Below, one piece after another: positions 27,869-37,015 of a stretch of DNA of 64,000 nt. Origin of the DNA: Mucilaginibacter robiniae. GTDB taxonomy: Bacteria; Bacteroidota; Bacteroidia; Sphingobacteriales; Sphingobacteriaceae. The stretch lies in the NCBI RefSeq assembly GCF_012849215.1, contig NZ_CP051682.1, forward strand, positions 2,542,001-2,606,000, in the 5' to 3' direction. The notes beneath the pieces were generated by a model. It was not told where the DNA came from. It worked only from the letters and a program-made list of their open reading frames with translations, and did not search any database. The position numbers and the translations under genes were made by a program. How positions within the stretch are numbered: position 1 is the stretch's first letter; each line of letters starts with the position of its first letter.

Positions 27869-28144
27869 AAATTTTATTACTTAAAAGCCGATTAACTTAT
27901 GGGTATAGCAATTAATTAAAAAGTATTATTTGCCATTTTATCGTCATAAGCAGAATGTAACATTAGTGTAACGAAACTGATGGAATGTATTTGTCGTAAT
28001 CAGAATACGGTACAACAATCTTTGATCTTTAATTCCCGAACCGGGTATTTTCTTCCGGAACTCCCGTCAATTGAAATCTCAGTTAAGCTACCAGCGTAAA
28101 CCTTTATCCTGATTTATTTAGAATTACTTGTTGCTTCTGTCGTT
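27869..28144. other. intergenic region between the cobalamin operon and the redoxin/hybrid kinase operon
   Basis: 276 bases, AT-rich. It contains a short direct repeat TGTAAC-ATTAG-TGTAAC near 27956-27972 and no open frame worth reporting. It must carry the promoter for the plus-strand genes, but no clear TTTG/TAnnTTTG pair is visible. Confidence 0.4.
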
Positions 28145-28741
28145 TTGAAAAAAATTATTGTATTTACGTGGCTTGTTGTGCTGTTCGGCGCAGTTGCTTC
28201 TATATTGTGGTACAACCAATATAAATACAGTTTGCCTACGCCGGTACCTGATCATTATGTTCCTGTTAAAAATGGTACAGCTATAAACTTAGGGTTTCAA
28301 TTTAGTTTTGAAAATCATAAGCCTGTATTGCTGCATTTCTTCAATCCGGATTGCCCTTGTTCCAAGTTCAATATTAAACACGTAAAAGAATTAATTACAC
28401 AATACGGTAACCAGGTAAACTTTGCCGTAGTGTTACTGACCGATAAATATTATACCCCTGCCCAAGTAAAGCAGAAGTATGATTTGCATATCCCGGTTGT
28501 TGTAGCGCCACAACTGGCAATAGCTTGCGGCGTATATTCAACTCCGCAGGCGGCTATTCTGAATAGCAGCAGACAACTTTACTACCGGGGTAATTACAAT
28601 AACAGCCGTTACTGTACCGATAGCCAAACCGCTTACGCGCGCATAGCGCTCGAAAACTTGCTAAAACAACACGATCCGATCCGATTCAGCCTGTTTGCTA
28701 CCCGTGCTTATGGGTGTAGCTTGCCAGGTTGTAAATTATAA
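28145..28741 (+). CDS. membrane-anchored redoxin-like protein with a C-x-C motif
   Basis: 198 residues starting at a TTG codon (no in-frame ATG fits the N terminus). One TM helix (about 3-24) is followed by a periplasmic thioredoxin-like domain. The expected active site is [12 protein letters not shown], so the motif is CPC rather than CxxC. The cis-Pro region is YSTPQAAIL. The C-terminal tail has YGCSLPGC, a second cysteine pair. Related Bacteroidota proteins are annotated as AhpC/TSA-like or DUF6436. The next gene, a hybrid kinase, starts 7 bases later, so the two are one operon. A redox-sensing link is inference. Confidence 0.75.
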   Translation: MKKIIVFTWLVVLFGAVASILWYNQYKYSLPTPVPDHYVPVKNGTAINLGFQFSFENHKPVLLHFFNPDCPCSKFNIKHVKELITQYGNQVNFAVVLLTDKYYTPAQVKQKYDLHIPVVVAPQLAIACGVYSTPQAAILNSSRQLYYRGNYNNSRYCTDSQTAYARIALENLLKQHDPIRFSLFATRAYGCSLPGCKL

Positions 28742-28748
28742 CCTATAT

Positions 28749-31013
28749 ATGCCGCACCGTCAAAATACCGAATACCAATTACAAAAGCTACAAATGGAGC
28801 AGGAGGTAAAACAACGCTCCGATAAATTCATTAACTACTTTCTGGCAGGCTGCTTTGTTATGGGCTTGGTTTTTGCCTGGTTTTATGATACTTGGTTTAT
28901 TGCTTTAACTTTAAGCGGTATATCATTGTTGGCCTATTACTCAGTTAAGGGGTTCATGCCCGAGTCAGACTGGTATCAATACGTATTAAGTGGCATTCTT
29001 GGTATTTTTTTGGCGCAATTCATTTACCAGATGCATGGTATGTTCGAGATGCACTTTTTTGCTTTCATTGGTAGTGCTGTGCTTATTACCTATCAGAAAT
29101 GGAAGCTGCAAATACCTTTGCTCATTGTAGTGGGTATTCATCATGCCACTTTTGCTTATCTGCAAGATATAGGCGTACCGCACGTTTATTTTACACAGTT
29201 ATCTTATTTTGACCTGCAAACGCTGATTATACACTTGTTTTTTACTACAGTCATATTTTTTATATGTGGTTTATGGGCTTACCAGCTGCATGTTTATGGT
29301 AAAAAACAAATTATTCAGGCTTGGCAAGTTTCTGAAATGCAGAAGGAAGTGGAAATGCACGAAGAGCGCGAGCGGAATGCGGAAAAGTTGCTGCAGTTAA
29401 ATCAAGATTTAATAATAAAAAACCAGCAGCTGGATGTAGCCCGTAAAGAAGCTGAAAAAGCAAATCAGGCCAAGAGCGTTTTTTTAGCTACCATGAGCCA
29501 TGAAATACGAACCCCGATGAACGGGGTGATTGGTATGTCGGCTCTGCTGGCTGAAACGCCGCTTACTGATAACCAGCGTATGTACACCGAGACGATAACT
29601 ACCTGCGGTGAAAACCTGCTGGGTGTTATCAATAACATACTCGACTTCTCAAAAATTGAAGCCGGCAACCTGGAACTGGAACAAGAAGAATTTAACTTGC
29701 GCCAAAGCATTGAAGAAGTGCTGGATATTTTTGCTACTAAAACCGCCCAAATAGGTATCGAACTGGCTTATCATATACAAGAAGGCACTCCCTTGCAGAT
29801 TATTGGTGATAAAGTTCGTTTACAACAGATATTAACCAACTTGGTGGGCAATGCGGTAAAATTTACCGCACAAGGGGAGGTAATTGTTAAAGTGACAACC
29901 ATGGGGCTGAATAAGCAGGATAAACACATAATTAACTTTGCTATTCATGATACTGGCATTGGTATACCGCCCCATAAACTGGAAAAATTATTTAAGCCTT
30001 TTAGCCAAGTCGATTCTTCAACTACCCGCAAGTATGGCGGTACTGGCTTAGGGCTGGTAATCTCGAAAAAGCTGGTTACTTTAATGGATGGTGAAATTGT
30101 AGTAAGCAGTACGCCACATGTAGGTTCTGTGTTCAGCTTTACTATTGCTGCACAAAAAAGCCTGAATGTAGAACAGCCTTACCAGCCCTACAATTTGGCT
30201 GAGTATGCCGGTAAGAAGGTATTGGTTATTGACGATAATGAAACCAATAGATTGATACTGGAGGCACAGCTTAAAAGCTGGAATTTAATACCAACACTTG
30301 CCGCATCGGGTGATGAAGCTTTAATCATGCTGGCGCAAAACTCGGCATACGATTTAATTATTACTGATGCTCATATGCCGGGCATGGATGGCATTGAACT
30401 GGCTGGCCATGTAAGGGTGAATTATCCAAACATACCTATCATTCTGCTGAGTTCTATTGGTGATGAGCAACGGTCTAATTTAGGGAGTTTGTTTAATGCC
30501 GTGCTTACCAAACCCATCAAGCAACTTGCTTTGGGTAAGTATGTATTTGAAGGTTTAAAAGCTAAAAACAAAAAACCGCAAGAGGTTAAAACGCTTAAAG
30601 AAACCCTGCCGCCTGATTTTGCTACAGATAACCCTTTAAACATACTGATTGCTGAAGATAACCAGATTAATCAGAAAGTAATTACTCAGCTTTTGGGCAA
30701 GCTGGGTTACCAGACTAAAGTGGTTGAAAATGGTCAAAAAGCTGTGGAAGCAATAGCAGCAAAGCGATACGACCTGATTTTTATGGATATGCAAATGCCG
30801 TTTATGGATGGGTTAGAGGCTACGGCAGCTATCCGGCAAATGGATGTTAAGCAGCCTGTTATTATTGCACTCACTGCCAATGCAATGGCCGGCGACCGGG
30901 AAGAGTGTTTGGAAGCTGGTATGGACGATTATTTAGGTAAACCTGTACGCCCTGCCGAATTGTTGAGCGTGCTTAAAAAGTGGGCTACTGAACCTGCAAA
31001 TGAAATGATTTAA
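28749..31013 (+). CDS. hybrid histidine kinase with two receiver domains
   Basis: 754 residues from the ATG at 28749 (an earlier frame start overlaps the upstream gene). The N-terminal sensor is a membrane domain of about six helices (about 30-185) with almost no periplasmic loop. It is followed by a coiled coil (about 195-245), HisKA with phospho-His in [15 protein letters not shown], HATPase ([40 protein letters not shown]), receiver 1 ([10 protein letters not shown]; Asp in [14 protein letters not shown]) and receiver 2 ([10 protein letters not shown]; Asp in [14 protein letters not shown]). Both receiver aspartates are present. There is no His-phosphotransfer or DNA-binding domain, so output needs a partner encoded elsewhere. 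A strong terminator follows. Confidence 0.93.
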   Translation: MPHRQNTEYQLQKLQMEQEVKQRSDKFINYFLAGCFVMGLVFAWFYDTWFIALTLSGISLLAYYSVKGFMPESDWYQYVLSGILGIFLAQFIYQMHGMFEMHFFAFIGSAVLITYQKWKLQIPLLIVVGIHHATFAYLQDIGVPHVYFTQLSYFDLQTLIIHLFFTTVIFFICGLWAYQLHVYGKKQIIQAWQVSEMQKEVEMHEERERNAEKLLQLNQDLIIKNQQLDVARKEAEKANQAKSVFLATMSHEIRTPMNGVIGMSALLAETPLTDNQRMYTETITTCGENLLGVINNILDFSKIEAGNLELEQEEFNLRQSIEEVLDIFATKTAQIGIELAYHIQEGTPLQIIGDKVRLQQILTNLVGNAVKFTAQGEVIVKVTTMGLNKQDKHIINFAIHDTGIGIPPHKLEKLFKPFSQVDSSTTRKYGGTGLGLVISKKLVTLMDGEIVVSSTPHVGSVFSFTIAAQKSLNVEQPYQPYNLAEYAGKKVLVIDDNETNRLILEAQLKSWNLIPTLAASGDEALIMLAQNSAYDLIITDAHMPGMDGIELAGHVRVNYPNIPIILLSSIGDEQRSNLGSLFNAVLTKPIKQLALGKYVFEGLKAKNKKPQEVKTLKETLPPDFATDNPLNILIAEDNQINQKVITQLLGKLGYQTKVVENGQKAVEAIAAKRYDLIFMDMQMPFMDGLEATAAIRQMDVKQPVIIALTANAMAGDREECLEAGMDDYLGKPVRPAELLSVLKKWATEPANEMI

Positions 31014-31077
31014 CACTCTCACTCAGTCAGCTTCTTTAAAAGAGCTTAGTAAAGGTATCATCTTTTATAATTACGTT

Positions 31078-31125
31078 AAAACCTGAAAGTGTAAGGATAA
31101 ACTTATCCTGATACTTTCAGGTTTT
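31078..31125 (+). terminator. Rho-independent terminator of the redoxin/hybrid kinase operon
   Basis: Outer arms of 13 perfect bases (31078-31090 and 31113-31125) enclose an inner perfect 7-bp hairpin (31094-31100 and 31103-31109). The right arm ends in TTTT, followed by GTGTTTTATAT. It lies 65 bases after the hybrid kinase stop. Confidence 0.85.
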
Positions 31126-31300
31126 GTGTTTTATATCCTTTATGGAGTCCTTGCGTCCTCTTGCTAAACAAGAAAATATACTTTACCTTACCGGCACATA
31201 ACACAACCAATTTAAAATATTTAAATGATGAAACTTGTAATATTTAACCGGTATGCAAGTCTAATTACTGTTTAAATAACACGAACTACTAGCAGTTATT

Positions 31301-31876
31301 ATGGCTATCAATTTGCAAAAAGGGCAACGTATTAATATCGGGCTTTCTAAAATCAGTATTGGGCTGGGCTGGAACCCGAACGAAGGAACCGGCTATGCTT
31401 TTGACCTGGATGCTTCGGCATTCATGATTGACGGAAACCGGTTGATACCTGCCGAAGAGTTTTTTATTTTTTACGGTAATACCGATTCGCCGGATGGCGC
31501 TGTTCATCATTCAGGTGATGACCCCACCGGTGGTAACAGCGATGGTGGCGATGATGAAACCATTACCATTGATCTGGCTAAAGTAGATAGCCGCGTTACC
31601 GAGATACTATTTGTAGTAACTATACATGAAGCGCTAATCCGGAAGCAAAATTACGGGCAGGTAAGAGATTCTTACATTCGTTTGGTGGATGATAATAGCG
31701 GTCAGGAAATAGCCAAGTATGAGTTAGGTGAAGATTTCTCGATTGAAACCGGTGTAGAGTTTGGCCGCTTGTACAAACGCGATGGACAATGGAAGTTTGA
31801 GGCTTCAGGTATTGGCTATCGTGAAGATCTGGCTTTTTTTCTGGCAAAATATTTTAAAGGACAAATTATCAAATAA
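31301..31876 (+). CDS. TerD family protein, copy 1
   Basis: 191 residues, a single TerD domain beginning MAINLQKGQRINI. Acidic calcium-binding positions characteristic of TerD are seen in AFDLDASAFM and in the loop HSGDDPTGGNSDGGDDETITIDL. YGQVRDSYIRL and DFSIETGVEFGRLYKRDGQWKFEA match the conserved C-terminal half. No signal peptide. TerD proteins are cytoplasmic Ca2+-binding factors of tellurite and general stress operons. It is first in a cluster of four such genes and the next starts 5 bases downstream. The biochemical role of TerD remains unclear. Confidence 0.93.
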   Translation: MAINLQKGQRINIGLSKISIGLGWNPNEGTGYAFDLDASAFMIDGNRLIPAEEFFIFYGNTDSPDGAVHHSGDDPTGGNSDGGDDETITIDLAKVDSRVTEILFVVTIHEALIRKQNYGQVRDSYIRLVDDNSGQEIAKYELGEDFSIETGVEFGRLYKRDGQWKFEASGIGYREDLAFFLAKYFKGQIIK

Positions 31877-31881
31877 TTATT

Positions 31882-32556
31882 ATGGCAATCAATTTGGTAA
31901 AAGGTCAAACTATTGATCTTCGGAAGAATGATAAAGGTGAAACTTTCGACCTATCATCTGTTACCATCGGCTTAGGCTGGGATGTACGGCAAAAGCCGAG
32001 TAGCGGCTTTTTAGGCAAACTGTTCGGTAGCGCTGAAGAGGAGGAATATGATCTGGATGCAGTAGCGTTTTTATTAAACAACAACGGTAAAGTAGCTAAT
32101 CTGGGGCGATCTATTCAGCGTAATGGCCGTAATGTCAGTATGTTTGAAGGTGATGTGATTTACTTTAACTCCATGCGACATCCATCAGGCCATATCTGGC
32201 TTACCGGCGATAACCGCACCGGAGCCGGCGATGGTGATGATGAGCAGATTATTGTAAAACTAGATTCGCTGGATATGAAGTATGATCGTATTGTTTTTGC
32301 CGTATCTATTTACCAGGGGCGGCAAAATAATCAAAACTTTGGCATGGTTAGGAATGCTTTTATCCGGGCGGAAGATAACAAAGGAAAAAAGATTGCCCGT
32401 TTCAGCTTATCGGGCGATGCTACCTACAATGGGATGTGCTCCATGACGTTTGCCGAAGTTTACCGCAAAGAAGGCACTTGGAAGTTCCGTGCCATCGGCG
32501 AGCCGCACCCTACCGATAGCTTTGTGGAAATTATGGAAAGAAATTATCTGGCTTAG
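31882..32556 (+). CDS. TerD family protein, copy 2 (with insertion)
   Basis: 224 residues, longer than copies 1 and 3 because of a KPSSGFLGKLFGSAEEEE insertion in the first loop (about 38-55). TerD landmarks: VTIGLGWDV, EYDLDAVAFLL, the acidic loop TGDNRTGAGDGDDEQI and QNFGMVRNAFIRAED. The insertion may be a flexible protein-contact loop. A 99-base gap separates it from copy 3, the largest inside the cluster, so an internal promoter is possible there. Confidence 0.93.
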   Translation: MAINLVKGQTIDLRKNDKGETFDLSSVTIGLGWDVRQKPSSGFLGKLFGSAEEEEYDLDAVAFLLNNNGKVANLGRSIQRNGRNVSMFEGDVIYFNSMRHPSGHIWLTGDNRTGAGDGDDEQIIVKLDSLDMKYDRIVFAVSIYQGRQNNQNFGMVRNAFIRAEDNKGKKIARFSLSGDATYNGMCSMTFAEVYRKEGTWKFRAIGEPHPTDSFVEIMERNYLA

Positions 32557-32655
32557 CAGATGATAAAGTAAGATGCTTCCTTAATAAAGAGCTATCTGTT
32601 GAACTGAATGAGATTAAACACGATCTGTTAAATAGAAACTAAAAATTAGCACAAC

Positions 32656-33210
32656 ATGGCAATTAACTTGCAAAAAGGTCAGCGTGAAGCTATCAACGCA
32701 CCCAAATTTGTGATTGGCTTAGGCTGGGATACTAACAGCGCCACTACCGGCACTGGCTTTGATCTGGATGCTTCCATATTTATACTGGGCGATAATAAAA
32801 AGCTACTCGCCGACGAATATTTTGTTTTTTACAATAATCTGGTTTCACCAGATAACGCAGTTGAGCATACCGGCGATAACCTGACTGGTGCAGGTGATGG
32901 TGATGACGAGCAGATTAAAGTAGATTTATCTAAAATTGACTCGCGTGCTACCGAGATATGCATTGTGGTAACGATACATGAAGCTGCCAGCCGCCGTCAG
33001 AATTTTGGCCAGGTACGTAACTCCTTTATGCGCATTTTTAATGCCGATACCAACACCGAGATGTTGAAGTACGAATTGGAAGAAGATTTTTCAATTGAAA
33101 CGGCTGTTGAGTTTGGTCGTATTTATAAACGCAACAACGAGTGGAAGTTTGAAGCTATGGGCTCTGGTATGAAAGGCGGCCTGCAAGAATATTTAAACAA
33201 ATACAACTAA
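32656..33210 (+). CDS. TerD family protein, copy 3
   Basis: 184 residues, the closest to a minimal TerD domain and most similar to copy 1. Shared segments include MAINLQKGQR, GFDLDASIFIL, TGDNLTGAGDGDDEQIKVDLSKIDSRATEI, QNFGQVRNSFMRIFN and DFSIETAVEFGRIYKRNNEWKFEA (long segments listed as running motifs). The high similarity to copy 1 suggests the more recent duplication. It is followed 7 bases later by copy 4. Confidence 0.94.
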   Translation: MAINLQKGQREAINAPKFVIGLGWDTNSATTGTGFDLDASIFILGDNKKLLADEYFVFYNNLVSPDNAVEHTGDNLTGAGDGDDEQIKVDLSKIDSRATEICIVVTIHEAASRRQNFGQVRNSFMRIFNADTNTEMLKYELEEDFSIETAVEFGRIYKRNNEWKFEAMGSGMKGGLQEYLNKYN

Positions 33211-33217
33211 CCTTATC

Positions 33218-33832
33218 ATGGCAATTAACTTAGAAAAAGGCCAGCGCATTAACCTGCAAAAAAGCAACGGCAGCAAACTGCAAAATGTATGTGTGGGCAT
33301 TAACTGGGGTGCTATTGAAAAGAAAGGATTTTTGGGTTTGAGTACCAGTAAAGAAGCCGTTGATCTGGATGCCAGCTGTGCACTGTTTAATGCGAACAAA
33401 CAGTTGGAAGAAGTGGTGTATTTCGGTCACCTGAAATCTACAAACGGTGCCGTAAAACATAGCGGTGATGACCTAACCGGCGATTTAAACGGTAATGATG
33501 GTTTAGATAATGAGGTAATTACCTTAAACCTATCGCAACTGGATGAAAGTACTACCTATGCAGCCTTTGTACTGAATAGTTTTCGCGGGCATGATTTTAG
33601 TAAAATTCCGTTCGCTTCTATTCGAATTTATGAAGGTACATCTAAAATGGTGAATGAGGTATTTGCCAAGTACGATATTGCGCATGGTGCTGGTTTCGCC
33701 GGACACGTATCTATGGTGATGGGCGTTTTTTACAAACGTAACGGCGAGTGGAAGTTTAATGCCGTTGGCGAACCCACTAAAGATCGTGATTTACAACACA
33801 CCGTTAAAACAGTTGCTGAGCAATATTTATAA
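33218..33832 (+). CDS. TerD family protein, copy 4 (divergent)
   Basis: 204 residues and the most diverged paralogue. It keeps MAINLEKGQRINL, VGINWG, EAVDLDASCALF, the acidic loop HSGDDLTGDLNGNDGLDNEVI and FYKRNGEWKFNAVGEP. The insertion at the first loop contains FLGLSTSK, related to the FLGKLFG insertion of copy 2. The usual QNFG-x-V-R segment is replaced by RGHDFSKIPFASIRIYEG. Distinct copies in one operon probably make a mixed assembly; that is inference. Confidence 0.92.
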   Translation: MAINLEKGQRINLQKSNGSKLQNVCVGINWGAIEKKGFLGLSTSKEAVDLDASCALFNANKQLEEVVYFGHLKSTNGAVKHSGDDLTGDLNGNDGLDNEVITLNLSQLDESTTYAAFVLNSFRGHDFSKIPFASIRIYEGTSKMVNEVFAKYDIAHGAGFAGHVSMVMGVFYKRNGEWKFNAVGEPTKDRDLQHTVKTVAEQYL

Positions 33833-33899
33833 AAGCTCATACCGCTTCTGGCAGTAATGAAAGCTGGAAGAAATAGTAAATTTTGAAAATAATCCTGTT

Positions 33900-35009
33900 A
33901 TGGAAAATGATAACCTGCCGGTTGGCAATAACGATAATAATACTTCAAAGCTGAAACTGGATAAAGAAGGTAATGTAAACCTGAACCAGATTACGCCCGA
34001 AGATGAAAAAAAATATAGTGAGCTGAGCAAAGATTTAAAGCCTGGCGATGCTAATGCTATCCTGAACTATGGTGCCGATGTGCAGCAAGGTATGGAACGT
34101 TATAGCAACCAGTTCCTGACTTCCGTGCGTACTTATAATTCTGGCGAAGTAGGCGGGCTAATCACCAATCTGCTTACCGAGTTGAATTATATTGATGTGG
34201 ATGAGCTGAACCCCAGTCCGGTGAAAAGCTTTTTAATGCACATTCCGTTCATGAAAAAACTGGTGGTTGATGCCGAAAAGCTGTTTGCCAAGTATGATAC
34301 TGTAATAAATAACATCGACAAGATTGTTAATAAAATTAAAGCCGGTCGGGTAAACTCTATCAAAGATAATAGCTCGCTGCAAACCATGTTCGATAGCAAC
34401 GTGGAGTATATTAAGCAGATGGAATCGCTGATTATTTCCGGCCAGTTAAAGTACAATGAATTAAATCAGCAATTAGCAGAGATGGAGGGCAGGCCAGCCG
34501 ATTACCAGGATTATGAAATTGCCGATATGCGCGATTTTGTAAACCGTTTAGATAAACGCTTAGCCGATTTGAAAACGGTTCGTTTCATCATGATGCAATC
34601 GCTTGCACAGATCCGGATAGTACAAAATAATAATACGTCCATTGCCGAAAAGGCGCAATCTATCGTATCAACTACTATTCCGGTTTGGAAAAATCAGCTT
34701 ACTATAGCTGTAGCACTGCAAAGGCAGAAGGCTAATGTAGAAATGCAGAAAAAAATATCGGATACCACCAATACCATTCTGCAAAAGAATGCCGAATTGC
34801 TGAAGCAGAACAGCATTGATGTGGCCCGTGAGAATGAAAAAACTGTTGTATCAATAGATACGCTGAAAAAGACTACCCAATCATTAATTGAAACATTAAA
34901 CGAAGTGAAGCGGATTCATGATGAAGGTACGCAGAACCGGAAAGTATTAAATGGAGAATTACAGAATTTAGAAACTGAGTTGCGAAAGAATGTGACGAAT
35001 GTTGGCTAA
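33900..35009 (+). CDS. TelA/KlaA family toxic anion resistance protein
   Basis: 369 residues, almost wholly alpha-helical with long coiled-coil stretches. An acidic, Asn-rich N terminus (about 1-40) is followed by the TelA core: LKPGDANAILNYGADVQQGMERYSNQFL, then FMKKLVVDAEKLFAKYDTV and NIDKIVNKIKAGRVNSIKDN. The C-terminal half carries AEKAQSIVSTTIPVWKNQLTIAVAL, diagnostic of the family. No TM or signal peptide. TelA proteins accompany TerD/TerC genes in tellurite and stress operons. Molecular function is unproved. The next gene follows after 9 bases. Confidence 0.92.
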   Translation: MENDNLPVGNNDNNTSKLKLDKEGNVNLNQITPEDEKKYSELSKDLKPGDANAILNYGADVQQGMERYSNQFLTSVRTYNSGEVGGLITNLLTELNYIDVDELNPSPVKSFLMHIPFMKKLVVDAEKLFAKYDTVINNIDKIVNKIKAGRVNSIKDNSSLQTMFDSNVEYIKQMESLIISGQLKYNELNQQLAEMEGRPADYQDYEIADMRDFVNRLDKRLADLKTVRFIMMQSLAQIRIVQNNNTSIAEKAQSIVSTTIPVWKNQLTIAVALQRQKANVEMQKKISDTTNTILQKNAELLKQNSIDVARENEKTVVSIDTLKKTTQSLIETLNEVKRIHDEGTQNRKVLNGELQNLETELRKNVTNVG

Positions 35010-35018
35010 ATTTGAATA

Positions 35019-35981
35019 ATGGATGAAAACCGTGCTGCGATATTAAATAACTCAAACCGCATTATCAGTAAGTTACAATTGCTTTCTGTTTTTTTCGGAG
35101 ATGAGATCATTTACAAAATTTATCTGCGCAGCCAGGTTATTCATCAATTGTTCGAAAACAACGCGGAACTAGATATAAATAAGTTGGAGCTTTTTCACCT
35201 ACAGTTTACCCAAACGTTGGTTGATTTGCTTCGGCAAATTAAAAAGAACAACGAAAAAAGCATTAGTTTGCTGCTGGATGAAATACAGCTAAACCGTGAT
35301 CTAATCAATAAAATTCAGGCTGGCTTGTACACGCAGCAAGACTTTAAACTGGAGCAGCAACGGCAGGCACTTAAAGTGAATAATTCATTGCGCAAGCTCT
35401 ATCAAGTGCTGTCTGATGATTCGGCGGAGTATCCATTCTCTAAGAATATCAATGCATTCAGCGTCCGCTTTGCACCGGATTTTTATTATGAAGTGCCGCC
35501 GCAACTCATGACCGATCTGTTGCAGTACAATGCGACTGAAACGTATAAAAATGCTTATGCTACCATTCATCGAAAGCTACTTGGGCAGTTGTGTAAATAC
35601 GACTTTCGCACCAGCTTTTTTTGTGGTCTGCGAGCCGGCGATTTAGCAGTAGAAGTGTATAAATTTAACGAAACTGAACGCTATTACCTGTATGTGCCTG
35701 CCCGAAATTTGTTTTTGTTCTGCGATATGACCCAGATCAGCCATGTGGATTGGACTACCGAGCTTTCTCGGAAGGAGAAGTTTGTGCAGGAACTAACTGC
35801 AAAAAACGATCAACTGCAAAACAGCATTAATATAGTAAAATCTACCATCCCAGCAGAAATTAAGAGCCTGCTGGTAGAAAATTATAATAAGTTGAATGAT
35901 ATGAATTTTCTAAAGCAGATCAGCGATGTAGATGTACAAGCCAATATGCTCAAAGCTATGCTAAATACGAATATGCTGTAA
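35019..35981 (+). CDS. uncharacterised 320-residue protein in the Ter operon
   Basis: No recognised domain. Residues about 1-135 are helical and strongly charged with Leu repeats (coiled coil likely: IDKLELFHLQFTQTLVDLLRQ-type pattern, then LEQQRQALKVNNSLRKLYQVL). Residues about 140-240 look like a compact mixed fold (INAFSVRFAPDFYYEVP; FRTSFFCGLRAGDLAVEVYKF; YYLYVPARNLFLFCDMTQI). The C-terminal 80 residues are again coiled coil. No signal peptide or TM. It starts 9 bases after the TelA gene and is followed by the TerC gene, so it should act in the same process, perhaps as a TelA partner. I cannot name a family. Confidence 0.75.
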   Translation: MDENRAAILNNSNRIISKLQLLSVFFGDEIIYKIYLRSQVIHQLFENNAELDINKLELFHLQFTQTLVDLLRQIKKNNEKSISLLLDEIQLNRDLINKIQAGLYTQQDFKLEQQRQALKVNNSLRKLYQVLSDDSAEYPFSKNINAFSVRFAPDFYYEVPPQLMTDLLQYNATETYKNAYATIHRKLLGQLCKYDFRTSFFCGLRAGDLAVEVYKFNETERYYLYVPARNLFLFCDMTQISHVDWTTELSRKEKFVQELTAKNDQLQNSINIVKSTIPAEIKSLLVENYNKLNDMNFLKQISDVDVQANMLKAMLNTNML

Positions 35982-36140
35982 GTGAATATAGCTATGGTGT
36001 TTTTCTTGCCATCGTCTATGTCCTCATAAACAGCTATTTAAGTTTTAAATATTAAATGCGTTCCTGCAATTTTCTATTTATCAAACACAACTTTAAAATT
36101 TCTTATATTTTTACGGGTAAAGATTAACCCACCCCTTATT

Positions 36141-36953
36141 ATGGATTTATTGCATACCCTATTAGGTAATGATATTAAAGCCGGCTTGCTGGTCATACTC
36201 AACCTAATTGTAATTGAAAGTTTATTATCAGTAGATAATGCTGCCGTACTGGCTACTATGGTGCTCGATTTACCTAAAGAGCAACGTAATAGAGCTTTGC
36301 GTTATGGCATTATTGGCGCTTATGTACTACGCGGTGCCTGTTTGTTTTTAGCGGCATGGCTGGTTAAAATATGGTGGCTAAAACCCTTAGGCGGTTTGTA
36401 CTTATTATACCTGGCTTTTGATTATTTTAAAGGTAAAGCCAGCGAGGGTGATGAAGATGAGTCGGTAGATAAAAACGAAAGCTGGATTTATAAATCAACT
36501 GTAGGATTGATCGGTACTTTCTGGGCTACTGTAGCTTTGGTTGAGGTAATGGATATTGCTTTTTCTATTGATAACGTATTTGCAGCCGTAGCCTTTACCG
36601 ACCATGTGTTTTTAATTTACACAGGTGTGTTTATAGGTATATTGGCTATGCGTTTTGTAGCTCAGGCCTTTGTGAAGCTGATGGAAAAATTTACTTTTTT
36701 GGAAACCATTGCCTTTATTGTAATTGGCGTATTGGGCATCAAATTGTCGGCTTCCTTATACACGCACTTCTATCCACACACAGCCGCTACCGAAATATTG
36801 GATGGCGAAAAGACCGATATTTTTGTATCAGCCTTTACCGTAGCCATTTTTATTTTGCCGGTATTAAGCTCTTTGCTATTTAACTTCCCACGTAAAAGAA
36901 TACAAAAGCCTGAAGTGGCTGAGCAGGCTGAAAAAGTATTAGATAAAAGCTAA
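36141..36953 (+). CDS. TerC family integral membrane protein
   Basis: 270 residues with seven to eight TM helices. The two hallmark acidic motifs of TerC are present: SLLSVDNAAVLATMV near the N terminus and VMDIAFSIDNVFAAVAFTDH in the middle, with an acidic cytoplasmic loop (EGDEDESVDKNES) between. TerC proteins are inner membrane proteins linked to metal ion (Mn2+) export and tellurite resistance. Here the gene lies 160 bases after the unknown Ter protein and may share its transcript or have its own promoter. A bidirectional terminator follows. Confidence 0.93.
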   Translation: MDLLHTLLGNDIKAGLLVILNLIVIESLLSVDNAAVLATMVLDLPKEQRNRALRYGIIGAYVLRGACLFLAAWLVKIWWLKPLGGLYLLYLAFDYFKGKASEGDEDESVDKNESWIYKSTVGLIGTFWATVALVEVMDIAFSIDNVFAAVAFTDHVFLIYTGVFIGILAMRFVAQAFVKLMEKFTFLETIAFIVIGVLGIKLSASLYTHFYPHTAATEILDGEKTDIFVSAFTVAIFILPVLSSLLFNFPRKRIQKPEVAEQAEKVLDKS

Positions 36954-36976
36954 GCGTATTGAAAACAATAAAAAAG

Positions 36977-37010
36977 AAGGTCATGATTGTTAAAACTCAT
37001 GACCTTTTTT
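36977..37010. terminator. bidirectional terminator between the TerC and M1 peptidase genes
   Basis: Perfect 10-bp arms AAGGTCATGA and TCATGACCTT (36977-36986, 36997-37006), followed by a T run on the plus strand and preceded by an A run that gives T on the minus strand. Both neighbouring genes converge on it. Confidence 0.9.
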
Positions 37011-37015
37011 TAGCT

